A stretch of 8,221 bases of DNA, taken from assembly GCA_003499955.1 (NCBI GenBank), contig DNRP01000110.1, positions 10,145-18,365 on the forward strand. Reading direction: 5' to 3'. This document shows, piece after piece, positions 1 to 5,814 of the stretch (the stretch's first letter is position 1; every line of letters begins with the position of its first letter). Source of the stretch: Cyanobacteria bacterium UBA9971 (GTDB taxonomy: Bacteria; Cyanobacteriota; Vampirovibrionia; Gastranaerophilales; UBA9971). Made by a program: the position numbers and the translations under genes. Below the pieces are notes generated by a model. That model had not been told where the DNA came from. It searched no databases and was given only the letters and a program-made list of their open reading frames with translations.

Positions 1-195
1 TTTTTAACTCTATTTCTTGATATTGATAATAAAATAAAGGATTTTGAAAATAATGACGAAAACCTCATTGAATTATCATATTTATTGAACGGGCTTTATT
101 TAAATTTATATTATTACGGCCCAATATATAATGAAATAATTATAACCAAAATAATTGACAAACTCGAAAAATCAGAATATGCAAAAATTCAATAA
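1..195 (+). CDS. C-terminal fragment of an unrecognised protein
   Basis: An open frame runs from the first base of the window to a TAA at 193-195, giving the last 64 residues of a protein whose start lies outside. The visible part is rich in Leu, Ile, Asn and Tyr and looks helical. It includes a hydrophobic, tyrosine-rich stretch (LNLYYYGPIYN) followed by a charged tail ending in EYAKIQ. I recognise no catalytic motif and cannot assign a family. The next gene starts 56 bases downstream on the same strand. That gap holds a -10-like TATAAT, so this gene need not be in one operon with it. The coding call rests on the uninterrupted frame, the codon use typical of this window, and the lack of a better frame. 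Confidence 0.65.
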   Translation, partial: FLTLFLDIDNKIKDFENNDENLIELSYLLNGLYLNLYYYGPIYNEIIITKIIDKLEKSEYAKIQ

Positions 196-211
196 AACCA
201 ACTTAATGTAC

Positions 212-217
212 TATAAT
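212..217 (+). promoter_or_regulatory. Possible -10 box (TATAAT) upstream of the cytidylyltransferase-SDR gene
   Basis: A consensus TATAAT lies in the 56-base gap between the first two genes and would give a leader of roughly 28 bases before the ATG at 252. No good -35 hexamer is visible at 16-18 bases upstream, so the call is weak. A 14-base match, TATAATAAATCTTG, occurs again at 1671-1684 in another gap. Confidence 0.35.
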
Positions 218-251
218 AAATCTTGATAAGATAGCCGGATGAGTAAAATAT

Positions 252-1610
252 ATGGAAAAAGTTTATTCAATAATATTAGCATCGGGAAAAGGCGAAAGGT
301 TTGATTATTATAAACCGAAACAGTTTATAAAAATCGCGGGAAAAACATTACTTGAACATACGCTGGATGCTTTTGAAAATAACAGCGCGATTGACGAAAT
401 AATCCTTGTAATTAATCCGCTATGCAAAGATTTAACTGAAAATATTATAATAAATAATCATTATAAAAAGGTCAAAAAAATTCTTAATGGTGGAGAAACA
501 AGAAAAGAAAGCTCTTTCATCGGAATTAATTCCATAGATGATAATGATGCAAAAGTTCTTATTCATGATGCGGTAAGACCTTTTGTTTCGGACAGAATTA
601 TAAACGAATGCGTCGAAGCGTTAGACAGGTTTGCTGCTGTTGATGTGGCGATAAAGTCTGCTGACACCGTTATTCAAATTAATGACGAGCATATTATTAA
701 TAATATTCCTCAAAGAAACTATATGATGAGAGGACAAACCCCACAGGCATTTAAAGTCGGATTAATAAAAAAAGCTCATGAATTATCGCAAAAAGAAGAA
801 AATTTTGAATTTACGGATGATTGCGGATTAATTGTAAAATACAATCTTGCTGATGTTTATGTAGTGAACGGAGAAGAAACAAATATAAAAATAACTTATC
901 CCGAAGATATTTTTCTTGCGGATAAACTTTTTCAGATAAACAGCCATAAAGTACCTGAAAATATAGCGCTTACTGAATTAAAAGATAAAGTTCTGGTTGT
1001 TTTTGGGGCAAGCAGCGGAATAGGCAAAGATATTTGCAAAATAGCCGCAGATTATAAAGCAATTACATACGGGTTTTCGAGGAAAAACAACGTAAATATT
1101 GCCAATTATGAAGATGTTCAAAGAGTTTTAAAAGAAGTTTACGAAAAAGAGAAAAAAATTGATTATGTGATAAATACGGCCGGTATTCTTAATATCGGGA
1201 AACTCGAAGAACGGGATATAGAAGATATTACAAATGAAATTAATGTAAACTATACCGGCGCAATAAAAGTCATAAAAGCAAGTCTTGAATACCTGAAAAA
1301 AAGCAGCGGAAGCTTATTGTTGTTTACCTCCAGCTCTTATACAAGAGGTCGGGCGCTTTATTCAACTTATTCTTCTTCAAAAGCTGCTGTTGTAAATATG
1401 GTACAGGCGCTCGCAGAAGAATTTAAGTCTGATAATATAAACATAAATGCAATAAATCCTGAAAGAACAGCTACTGAAATGAGATACAAAAATTTCGGAA
1501 AAGAGCCTGAAGATACACTTCTTAGTTCGGAACAAGTGGCTGTTGATTCATTAAAAACTATTCTTTCCGATTTAACCGGTCAGGTTATTGATATTAGAAA
1601 ACCTAAATAA
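252..1610 (+). CDS. Bifunctional CDP-ribitol synthase-like fusion: IspD-type cytidylyltransferase + SDR reductase
   Basis: This 452-residue cytoplasmic enzyme has two domains. Residues 1 to about 230 are an IspD/TarI-type cytidylyltransferase with the nucleotide loop LASGKGERF and PKQF (9-25), HDAVRPF (105-111), QTPQAF (162-167) and TDDCG (188-192). Residues about 243-452 are a short-chain dehydrogenase with the cofactor loop GASSGIG (252-258), NTAG (308-311), a Ser cluster at 359-362 and the catalytic pair Tyr373/Lys377 (YSSSK). The same domain order is known in Haemophilus influenzae capsule enzymes Acs1/Bcs1, which reduce ribulose 5-phosphate and activate the ribitol 5-phosphate with CTP. 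CDP-ribitol is therefore the likely product, although another CDP-polyol cannot be excluded. It is not housekeeping IspD, because the partner domain is an SDR rather than IspF. An in-frame TGA at 240-242 makes ATG 252 the first usable start; the ribosome site (GGATGAG) is mediocre. A transferase that could use CDP-polyol is encoded at 3755-5416. Confidence 0.88.
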   Translation: MEKVYSIILASGKGERFDYYKPKQFIKIAGKTLLEHTLDAFENNSAIDEIILVINPLCKDLTENIIINNHYKKVKKILNGGETRKESSFIGINSIDDNDAKVLIHDAVRPFVSDRIINECVEALDRFAAVDVAIKSADTVIQINDEHIINNIPQRNYMMRGQTPQAFKVGLIKKAHELSQKEENFEFTDDCGLIVKYNLADVYVVNGEETNIKITYPEDIFLADKLFQINSHKVPENIALTELKDKVLVVFGASSGIGKDICKIAADYKAITYGFSRKNNVNIANYEDVQRVLKEVYEKEKKIDYVINTAGILNIGKLEERDIEDITNEINVNYTGAIKVIKASLEYLKKSSGSLLLFTSSSYTRGRALYSTYSSSKAAVVNMVQALAEEFKSDNININAINPERTATEMRYKNFGKEPEDTLLSSEQVAVDSLKTILSDLTGQVIDIRKPK

Positions 1611-1638
1611 TATATGTAAATTTTATATAAGTTTTGTG

Positions 1639-1677
1639 TATTATACTTGTAATTTCAAGGGGGGGGTAAGTATAATA
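1639..1677. repeat. 10-bp perfect inverted repeat with a G8 loop, in a convergent intergenic region
   Basis: The arms are 1639-1648 (TATTATACTT) and 1668-1677 (AAGTATAATA), perfectly complementary across 19 bases, with two further G-U pairs possible inside. The loop holds eight consecutive G at 1659-1666. The stem is nearly all A/T and no T-run follows, so it is a poor intrinsic terminator, although it lies where two genes converge. A second small dyad, TTGTAC (1682-1687) and GTACAA (1697-1702), follows. The arms overlap the putative -35/-10 elements described separately. Confidence 0.6.
1647..1676 (+). promoter_or_regulatory. Candidate promoter with a G8 tract in its spacer
   Basis: TTGTAA (1647-1652, 4 of 6 to the -35 consensus) and TATAAT (1671-1676, 6 of 6) are 18 bases apart. 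Eight of those 18 spacer bases are an uninterrupted G run (1659-1666). Changing the run by one or two bases would change the spacing, which is the known mechanism at phase-variable promoters such as Neisseria porA. No plus-strand gene follows until 2617. A transcript from here would run antisense to the sulfotransferase gene (1727-2458), or be a non-coding RNA. The only early reading frame seen is a five-codon one at 1691. The boxes are seen directly; function is inference. Confidence 0.35.
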
Positions 1678-1726
1678 AATCTTGTACTTAATGTGTGTAC
1701 AATAGATAGTAATTGATGTAAAGAAG

Positions 1727-2458
1727 TCAAAATAATAATTTAAGAGTTGAATTGTCCAAATCGTAGTAACTTAACAAATTAAGCAGTCTTTCAGATGCTT
1801 TTTCACTTAAATCCCTGCCTCTTCCTGAAACACCCTTGTTAAATCGGTGGGAGGTTATAAGGTTTATTTTTTCCGGCTTTTTATCAATAGCTTCAATAAT
1901 ATTTTCAATAGTAACATCTAAATGTCCCGCAGCTTTTAATATGGAAGATATGGTTTCCACTTTATCAGGCATTAAATCTTCATACCAGATAAGCTTTGTG
2001 TAATCATCTTCGCACCTCATCCAGCCAATAAAGAAATTTAAGTACCATGGCATCATTAAATCAACAATATATTCTTCTTTTTTATGCTCTTCCCATGTGT
2101 GATAATCCGCATGCATTCTGGCCAAAAAGCGGTGGGGCCCCACAGCTGCTATATGATCCTTTAATGAAAAAACCACATCTCTTAAATTTCTGCATAATAC
2201 AACTCTAAATATTTTATGCCTGCTACAAATCTCATCCAATACATCAGACCTTCGAACATGCTGTAGTGACACAAAGTACTCGGTATTTATTTGTTTATAT
2301 GAAAGGATTCTGGATTCTTCAATTTCCTGTTCCCTGCCTCCAAAACCGGGAACAAGGCAATATTTTTTGAATTCAGGCAAATTACCAATTACATTTCTTA
2401 GAAAAGTGCTTCCTGATTTCGGCATACTGGCTATTAAAATATGTGATTTATTGGACAT
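1727..2458 (-). CDS. PAPS-dependent sulfotransferase family protein
   Basis: This 243-residue protein has the hallmarks of the sulfotransferase fold, which moves a sulfuryl group from PAPS to a hydroxyl of a sugar, lipid or small molecule. The 5'-phosphosulfate loop is PKSGSTFLR at residues 13-21. The 3'-phosphate motif is VVLCRNLRDVVFSL at 86-99, with Arg90 and Ser98 as the expected contacts. The conserved YEDL lies at 159-162 and the C-terminal NKGVSGRGRDLS at 207-218. It lacks a signal peptide or clear membrane segment, so it should act in the cytoplasm. The start is supported by AAAGGGA seven bases before the ATG. The gene is transcribed against its neighbours and is richer in G+C in places (32 of 60 bases at 2101-2160), which suggests separate acquisition. 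The acceptor cannot be read from the sequence; the surrounding glycan genes make a surface polysaccharide likely. Confidence 0.85.
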   Translation of the reverse strand: MSNKSHILIASMPKSGSTFLRNVIGNLPEFKKYCLVPGFGGREQEIEESRILSYKQINTEYFVSLQHVRRSDVLDEICSRHKIFRVVLCRNLRDVVFSLKDHIAAVGPHRFLARMHADYHTWEEHKKEEYIVDLMMPWYLNFFIGWMRCEDDYTKLIWYEDLMPDKVETISSILKAAGHLDVTIENIIEAIDKKPEKINLITSHRFNKGVSGRGRDLSEKASERLLNLLSYYDLDNSTLKLLF

Positions 2459-2518
2459 TTTTGTTTCCCTTTAAATAGATTTTTAATATACAATCTCAGC
2501 CGTTAATTTTGTTTTATA

Positions 2519-2594
2519 TATTTTAACTCTATTAAAAAAATAAACAATTTAACATATTAATATGAAGATTTGTTTTTTTAATAGAGTTAAAATA
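2519..2594. repeat. Long AT-rich inverted repeat between divergent genes (22-bp perfect arms, 26 with one wobble)
   Basis: Bases 2519-2540 and 2573-2594 are exact reverse complements over 22 positions. Pairing then continues as one G-U pair and three more base pairs (2541-2544 with 2569-2572). The 24-base loop contains a perfect 12-base palindrome, CATATTAATATG (2553-2564). Both outer ends are TA dinucleotides. The element fills about half of the 158-base gap between the sulfotransferase and the operon starting at 2617, and ends about a dozen bases before the ribosome site of the latter. It could be a regulator-binding dyad, a leader hairpin, or a tiny non-autonomous transposon remnant with a TA target duplication. 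It is too A/T-rich to look like an intrinsic terminator, and terminators are not expected between divergent genes. Confidence 0.8.
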
Positions 2595-2616
2595 AAAATA
2601 TAGAGAAAAAGGAATA

Positions 2617-3732
2617 ATGAAAATGGAAATATTAAATCTGTCTGATAAAGTGTCTATTGAATTTGATTATAATAAATTATTGGCGCAGGCGAAAAATAAA
2701 AGGGTTTTATTCTATGGAGCAGGCAAATTAGCTAAAGAACTCATAAACAATTTTGATCTTTCCGGTTTAAATATAGTGGGAATTGTAGACCGTAATTTTT
2801 ATATAGGAGGTCATAATATAAACAACTATAAAGTTTTTAATGTTAAAGATATAAAAAATATTAAAAATTTAAATCCTGATATTATTGTTTTAACAGTGAT
2901 TAACAAAAACAATGTATTAAATTCTCCTGATTTTATTAAACTTAATAATTCTTTAAACTGTGAAATTCTTTATGATGTTTTGAATGTTTTTAGAGAGTGG
3001 GGGGATTTAAACAAAGTCAAAGTAGCTATTGATAGGAGTGATAAAATAGCTTTAAGTCCTCCTGAATTTGTAGAAAATTTTCAAAAACATTTATTGGAAT
3101 TAGACAATCTTCGCCCCAGAGGGTTTGAAGTTTTTGAAAATTTTTGGTGTGATATTGGTGACCATCCTGAAAATAAACCTCAAGCTGAATGCTCTTTTGC
3201 AGCGTGGCATATTTATGATAAAAAACCTGAATCTATTTTAGATGTTGGTTCACATCGTCAATTTATATATGGTATGCTTGCTTTCCATGAAATTACAACT
3301 ATTGATGTCAGGGACAGGAAATCTCCTTTTGCAAATGAAAAAATAATAACATGCGATTCAAAATCTATAGCTTTACCGGATAGTTCATTTGATGCTGTAG
3401 TGAGTCTATGCGCTTTAGAACATTTTGGTCTGGGAAGATATGGCGATGAGTTTGATATTGACGGAGATATAAAATCAATGCAAGAAATGATCAGGGTTTT
3501 AAAACCTGGCGGTCATTTGATTTTTACTACTTCATTAACCAATGCAAAGCCTTCAATCTGCTTTAATGCCCATAGAGTATACAACCATGAAATGATAAAA
3601 GAATTATGTGCGGGGTTAACCTGTATAGAAGAAAAATCTTTTATTATTAGAGAACAAAAATTGGGTTCTATTCAAGAGGCAACGGAACTTCCGGGTGATT
3701 GGGATGTGTATTTAGGCTGCTGGCAAAAATAA
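2617..3732 (+). CDS. Rossmann-module / class I methyltransferase (DUF268-like) fusion protein
   Basis: First gene of the four-gene operon, 371 residues. Residues about 27-122 form a small nucleotide-binding-like Rossmann module: RVLFYGAG (29-36), NIVGIVDRN with Asp58 ending the second strand, and NPDIIVLTVIN (86-96). It resembles PglD_N/CapD-type N-terminal domains and is shared with the next two genes. Residues about 165-371 look like a SAM-dependent methyltransferase: ILDVGS (207-212), CALEHFGLGRYGD (265-277), then DIDGDIKSM, RVLKPGGHLIFTT (293-305) and FNAHRVYNHE (316-325). The GLGRYGD...DGD...FNAHR pattern matches what I recall of DUF268-type proteins. Motif I is reduced (DVGSHRQF rather than DxGxGxG), so catalysis is not certain. 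The substrate is probably a sugar or polyol in the glycan. ATG 2617 has AAAAAGGA only three bases before it; ATG 2623 has better spacing and may be the true start. A G6 run lies at 2999-3004, in the linker between the domains. Confidence 0.8.
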   Translation: MKMEILNLSDKVSIEFDYNKLLAQAKNKRVLFYGAGKLAKELINNFDLSGLNIVGIVDRNFYIGGHNINNYKVFNVKDIKNIKNLNPDIIVLTVINKNNVLNSPDFIKLNNSLNCEILYDVLNVFREWGDLNKVKVAIDRSDKIALSPPEFVENFQKHLLELDNLRPRGFEVFENFWCDIGDHPENKPQAECSFAAWHIYDKKPESILDVGSHRQFIYGMLAFHEITTIDVRDRKSPFANEKIITCDSKSIALPDSSFDAVVSLCALEHFGLGRYGDEFDIDGDIKSMQEMIRVLKPGGHLIFTTSLTNAKPSICFNAHRVYNHEMIKELCAGLTCIEEKSFIIREQKLGSIQEATELPGDWDVYLGCWQK

Positions 3733-3754
3733 AGAAAGATAATTCCAGATAAAA

Positions 3755-5416
3755 ATGCTAAAAAAAATCTTCTATAAAATAACCCACCCTTTTTTGTGGT
3801 ATAAAATTTCGAAATTTAAAACCATCTACGGGGACAAAAAAATTGCTTTTTACGGAGCAGGGATTTTTGCACAGGAGTTGTTTGAAAATTTTTATTTTTC
3901 AGACTTAAATATTCTTGGGATAATAGACAGGGATTACGGCAAAAAAGGAACTAAAATAGCAAACTATGAAATTTTCTTCTTTGATGAAATTGAAACACTC
4001 AACCCCGACATAATAGTTTCAACAGTTATAAATCACAGCAAAGATAAAATAATACCGCCTATTTTAACTTATCTGAAAGAAAAAAATTTAAAATGCAAAG
4101 TTGTATATGATTTTAATTATGAAATTGCTCCTGAAAATTATAATGAAAAAATTACAAAAATTGATAAAATAGCAAAAAATCTAAATCCTATTTTTAATGT
4201 TTTTAGTTCTTTGCCTTCAATAATTGATATAGTTATGTGGCTGACAGGAACGTTTTTAGCAAATTTAGTACCTAAAAAAAAGAATTCTATCCTGTTTTTA
4301 GGCAAAAACAGCAGATATTTTTTGGATAATGCAAAATATTTGTACAATCATCTTGTAAGAACAAACGAAACCGAAATTGATTTTTCTTTTTTAACGGAAG
4401 ACAAGCAAACTTTTGAATTATTAAAAGAAAAAAATCTGCCTGTTTGTTTTTACCCCGATTTTAAAACCGCATACAGGCTGTTGAGGACGGGTATTGCAAT
4501 TACTGCCGATAATCCAAGCGATGCACATATAATTAAACAGCATTTTTTATTCGGGGCTAAAAAAATACAGCTCTGGCACGGTGTGGGTTTTAAAACAATA
4601 GAATTTACCATGCCTGAAATAATTGAAAACATGAAATCAATAAAAAACAGGTTAAATTATTTTTTAAAGTGCCGTTTTCCCAAATATGACATATTAAATT
4701 CAACTTCAGCGTTTTATACAGAAAATGTTTTTAAACCGGCATTTTTGCCTAAAGAAATTTTTGAAGGAGGCTATCCCAGAAACGATGTTATGTTCAGAGA
4801 ACCTGACAAACTTGATTTAATTGAAACGGATATAGAAAATTACAATAAAATTATTGAATATAAAAATCAAGGATATAAAACTATTTTGTATGCACCGACG
4901 TTCAGAGACAGCCGTAATGACCCTATTTCTGACGGTGTAATTAATTTGGAAGAATGGTCGCAATACGGGGAAAAAAACAAAATTATATTTATCTTAAAAT
5001 TTCATCCGACTCCAAATACAAATTATACTGAATTTAACAAATTAAAAAACATAATTATATATAACAACACAAAAGATATTTACCCTGCTTTGCGCAATAT
5101 AGACCTTATGGTGACGGATTATTCTTCTATTTATATGGATTATTTATTGATAAACAAACCTGTATTGTTTTTCCCGTATGATTATGAAAAATATATTTCA
5201 AAAGACAGAAATATCCAGTTTGATTATAATTGGATTACTCCCGGTTCAAAATGTTATAATCAGGATGAGCTTTTTCAGGAAATCGAAAACGTATTAATTA
5301 ATAATGTCGACGACTATAAAGAAAAAAGAGAAGAAATAAAAAACATGGCTTTTAAAGATCCTGACGGAAATTCTTCCAAAAGAATTTGGGATTTCATAAA
5401 GAAAAAGTACTTATAA
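3755..5416 (+). CDS. Rossmann-module / CDP-glycerol(ribitol) phosphotransferase (TagB/TagF-like) fusion
   Basis: This 553-residue protein is probably peripheral at the inner face of the membrane. Residues about 27-120 repeat the Rossmann module of the preceding gene: KKIAFYGAG (28-36), NILGIIDRD (52-60) and NPDIIVSTVIN (83-93). Residues about 175-553 are a CDP-glycerol glycerophosphotransferase-family domain, which moves polyol-phosphate from CDP-polyol to a growing polymer or primer. Key motifs are LWHGVGFKTI (273-282, His275), GGYPRND (338-344), ILYAPTFRD (377-385), LKFHP (414-418, His417), MVTDYSSIYMD (452-462) and KDPDGNSSKRI (534-543). The WHG and HP histidines correspond to the catalytic pair of TagF. 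It follows the methyltransferase gene by 22 bases with only a weak ribosome site. The CDP-ribitol-type enzyme at 252-1610 would supply the donor, so ribitol-phosphate transfer is the best guess. Family members are mainly known from teichoic acids, but also from capsules. Confidence 0.87.
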   Translation: MLKKIFYKITHPFLWYKISKFKTIYGDKKIAFYGAGIFAQELFENFYFSDLNILGIIDRDYGKKGTKIANYEIFFFDEIETLNPDIIVSTVINHSKDKIIPPILTYLKEKNLKCKVVYDFNYEIAPENYNEKITKIDKIAKNLNPIFNVFSSLPSIIDIVMWLTGTFLANLVPKKKNSILFLGKNSRYFLDNAKYLYNHLVRTNETEIDFSFLTEDKQTFELLKEKNLPVCFYPDFKTAYRLLRTGIAITADNPSDAHIIKQHFLFGAKKIQLWHGVGFKTIEFTMPEIIENMKSIKNRLNYFLKCRFPKYDILNSTSAFYTENVFKPAFLPKEIFEGGYPRNDVMFREPDKLDLIETDIENYNKIIEYKNQGYKTILYAPTFRDSRNDPISDGVINLEEWSQYGEKNKIIFILKFHPTPNTNYTEFNKLKNIIIYNNTKDIYPALRNIDLMVTDYSSIYMDYLLINKPVLFFPYDYEKYISKDRNIQFDYNWITPGSKCYNQDELFQEIENVLINNVDDYKEKREEIKNMAFKDPDGNSSKRIWDFIKKKYL

Positions 5417-5427
5417 AGGATATTGAA

Positions 5428-5814
5428 ATGCAAAATTTTATAAATTTTCTAAAAAAAGTAAATTTTGAAAAGCAATTAAAGAAAATGGGGGGGAAATATA
5501 AAGACAAAAAAGTTTTAATATACGGAGCCGGTCTTTTATTTGAAACTATAAACAACAACTATGATTTAAGCAATTTAAATATTATAGGAATTGCCGATAA
5601 AAATAAAACGTCTGATGATATTCAAACTTTATACGGTTATCCGGCTGTTAAACCTGATGATATAAAAAAAATCAATCCTGATATTATTTTAGTTTGTGTA
5701 TTAAATTCCATTTACTTGATTGAAGCCTTAAAAAGAGACTATGATAAAATAAAAATTATTCCGCTTGTTGATAAAGGCAGAAAAGAGTTTTTTAAAGAAA
5801 TATTGAAATTATGA
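5428..5814 (+). CDS. Stand-alone Rossmann-module protein, paralogous to the N-termini of the two upstream proteins
   Basis: I place the start at ATG 5428 (128 residues) because AAAGGA lies seven bases upstream. An earlier in-frame ATG at 5386 would overlap the previous gene by 31 bases. Almost the whole protein is the module seen in the two preceding genes: KKVLIYGAG (27-35), LNIIGIADKN (50-59, Asp57), YGYPAV (69-74) and INPDIILVCVLN (82-93). There is no catalytic domain after it, unlike in its neighbours. GAG plus a terminal Asp on the second strand suggests binding of NAD or a nucleotide-sugar, but no function is established. It may be a regulatory or docking subunit, or the remnant of a longer fusion. 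A G7 run (5487-5493, codons 20-22) could slip and destroy the frame. The stop overlaps the next start (ATGA), indicating translational coupling. Confidence 0.75.
   Translation: MQNFINFLKKVNFEKQLKKMGGKYKDKKVLIYGAGLLFETINNNYDLSNLNIIGIADKNKTSDDIQTLYGYPAVKPDDIKKINPDIILVCVLNSIYLIEALKRDYDKIKIIPLVDKGRKEFFKEILKL
5487..5493 (+). repeat. G7 homopolymer inside the stand-alone Rossmann gene
   Basis: Seven consecutive G span the third base of ATG codon 20 and two GGG codons, in DNA that is otherwise strongly A/T. Gain or loss of one base would truncate the protein just before its GAG loop and disturb the translational coupling to the glycosyltransferase gene. Similar tracts drive phase variation of surface-glycan genes in other AT-rich bacteria; here that is inference. 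Confidence 0.6.

Noticed and set aside
252..960. Housekeeping IspD of the isoprenoid pathway
   Set aside because: The domain is IspD-like, but it is fused to a short-chain dehydrogenase rather than IspF and lies among glycan genes, which matches CDP-ribitol enzymes better.
212..1684. A 14-base repeat, TATAATAAATCTTG, at 212-225 and 1671-1684, with ACTTAATGT next to each copy in opposite order
   Set aside because: At this base composition about one 14-base match is expected by chance in 8 kb, and the sequence is promoter-like. I do not treat it as a true repeat element.
2..2533. A 13-base match of the long inverted-repeat arm (TTTTAACTCTATT at 2521-2533) to bases 2-14
   Set aside because: The match does not extend, lies inside a reading frame, and matches of this length are expected by chance in AT-rich DNA.
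2519..2594. Invertible promoter flanked by inverted repeats, as in Bacteroides capsule loci
   Set aside because: The segment between the arms is only 24-32 bases, too short for the usual site-specific inversion. No recombinase gene is in the window and no clear promoter lies inside the loop.
4274..4281. A8 run as a possible frameshift or slippage site in the phosphotransferase gene
   Set aside because: Runs of A are common throughout this AT-rich window, and the reading frame is intact with all family motifs on both sides.
4138..4632. Two minus-strand open frames (4138-4347 and 4450-4632)
   Set aside because: Both lie wholly inside the well-supported phosphotransferase gene, have no ribosome site or recognisable motif, and are best explained as antisense shadows.
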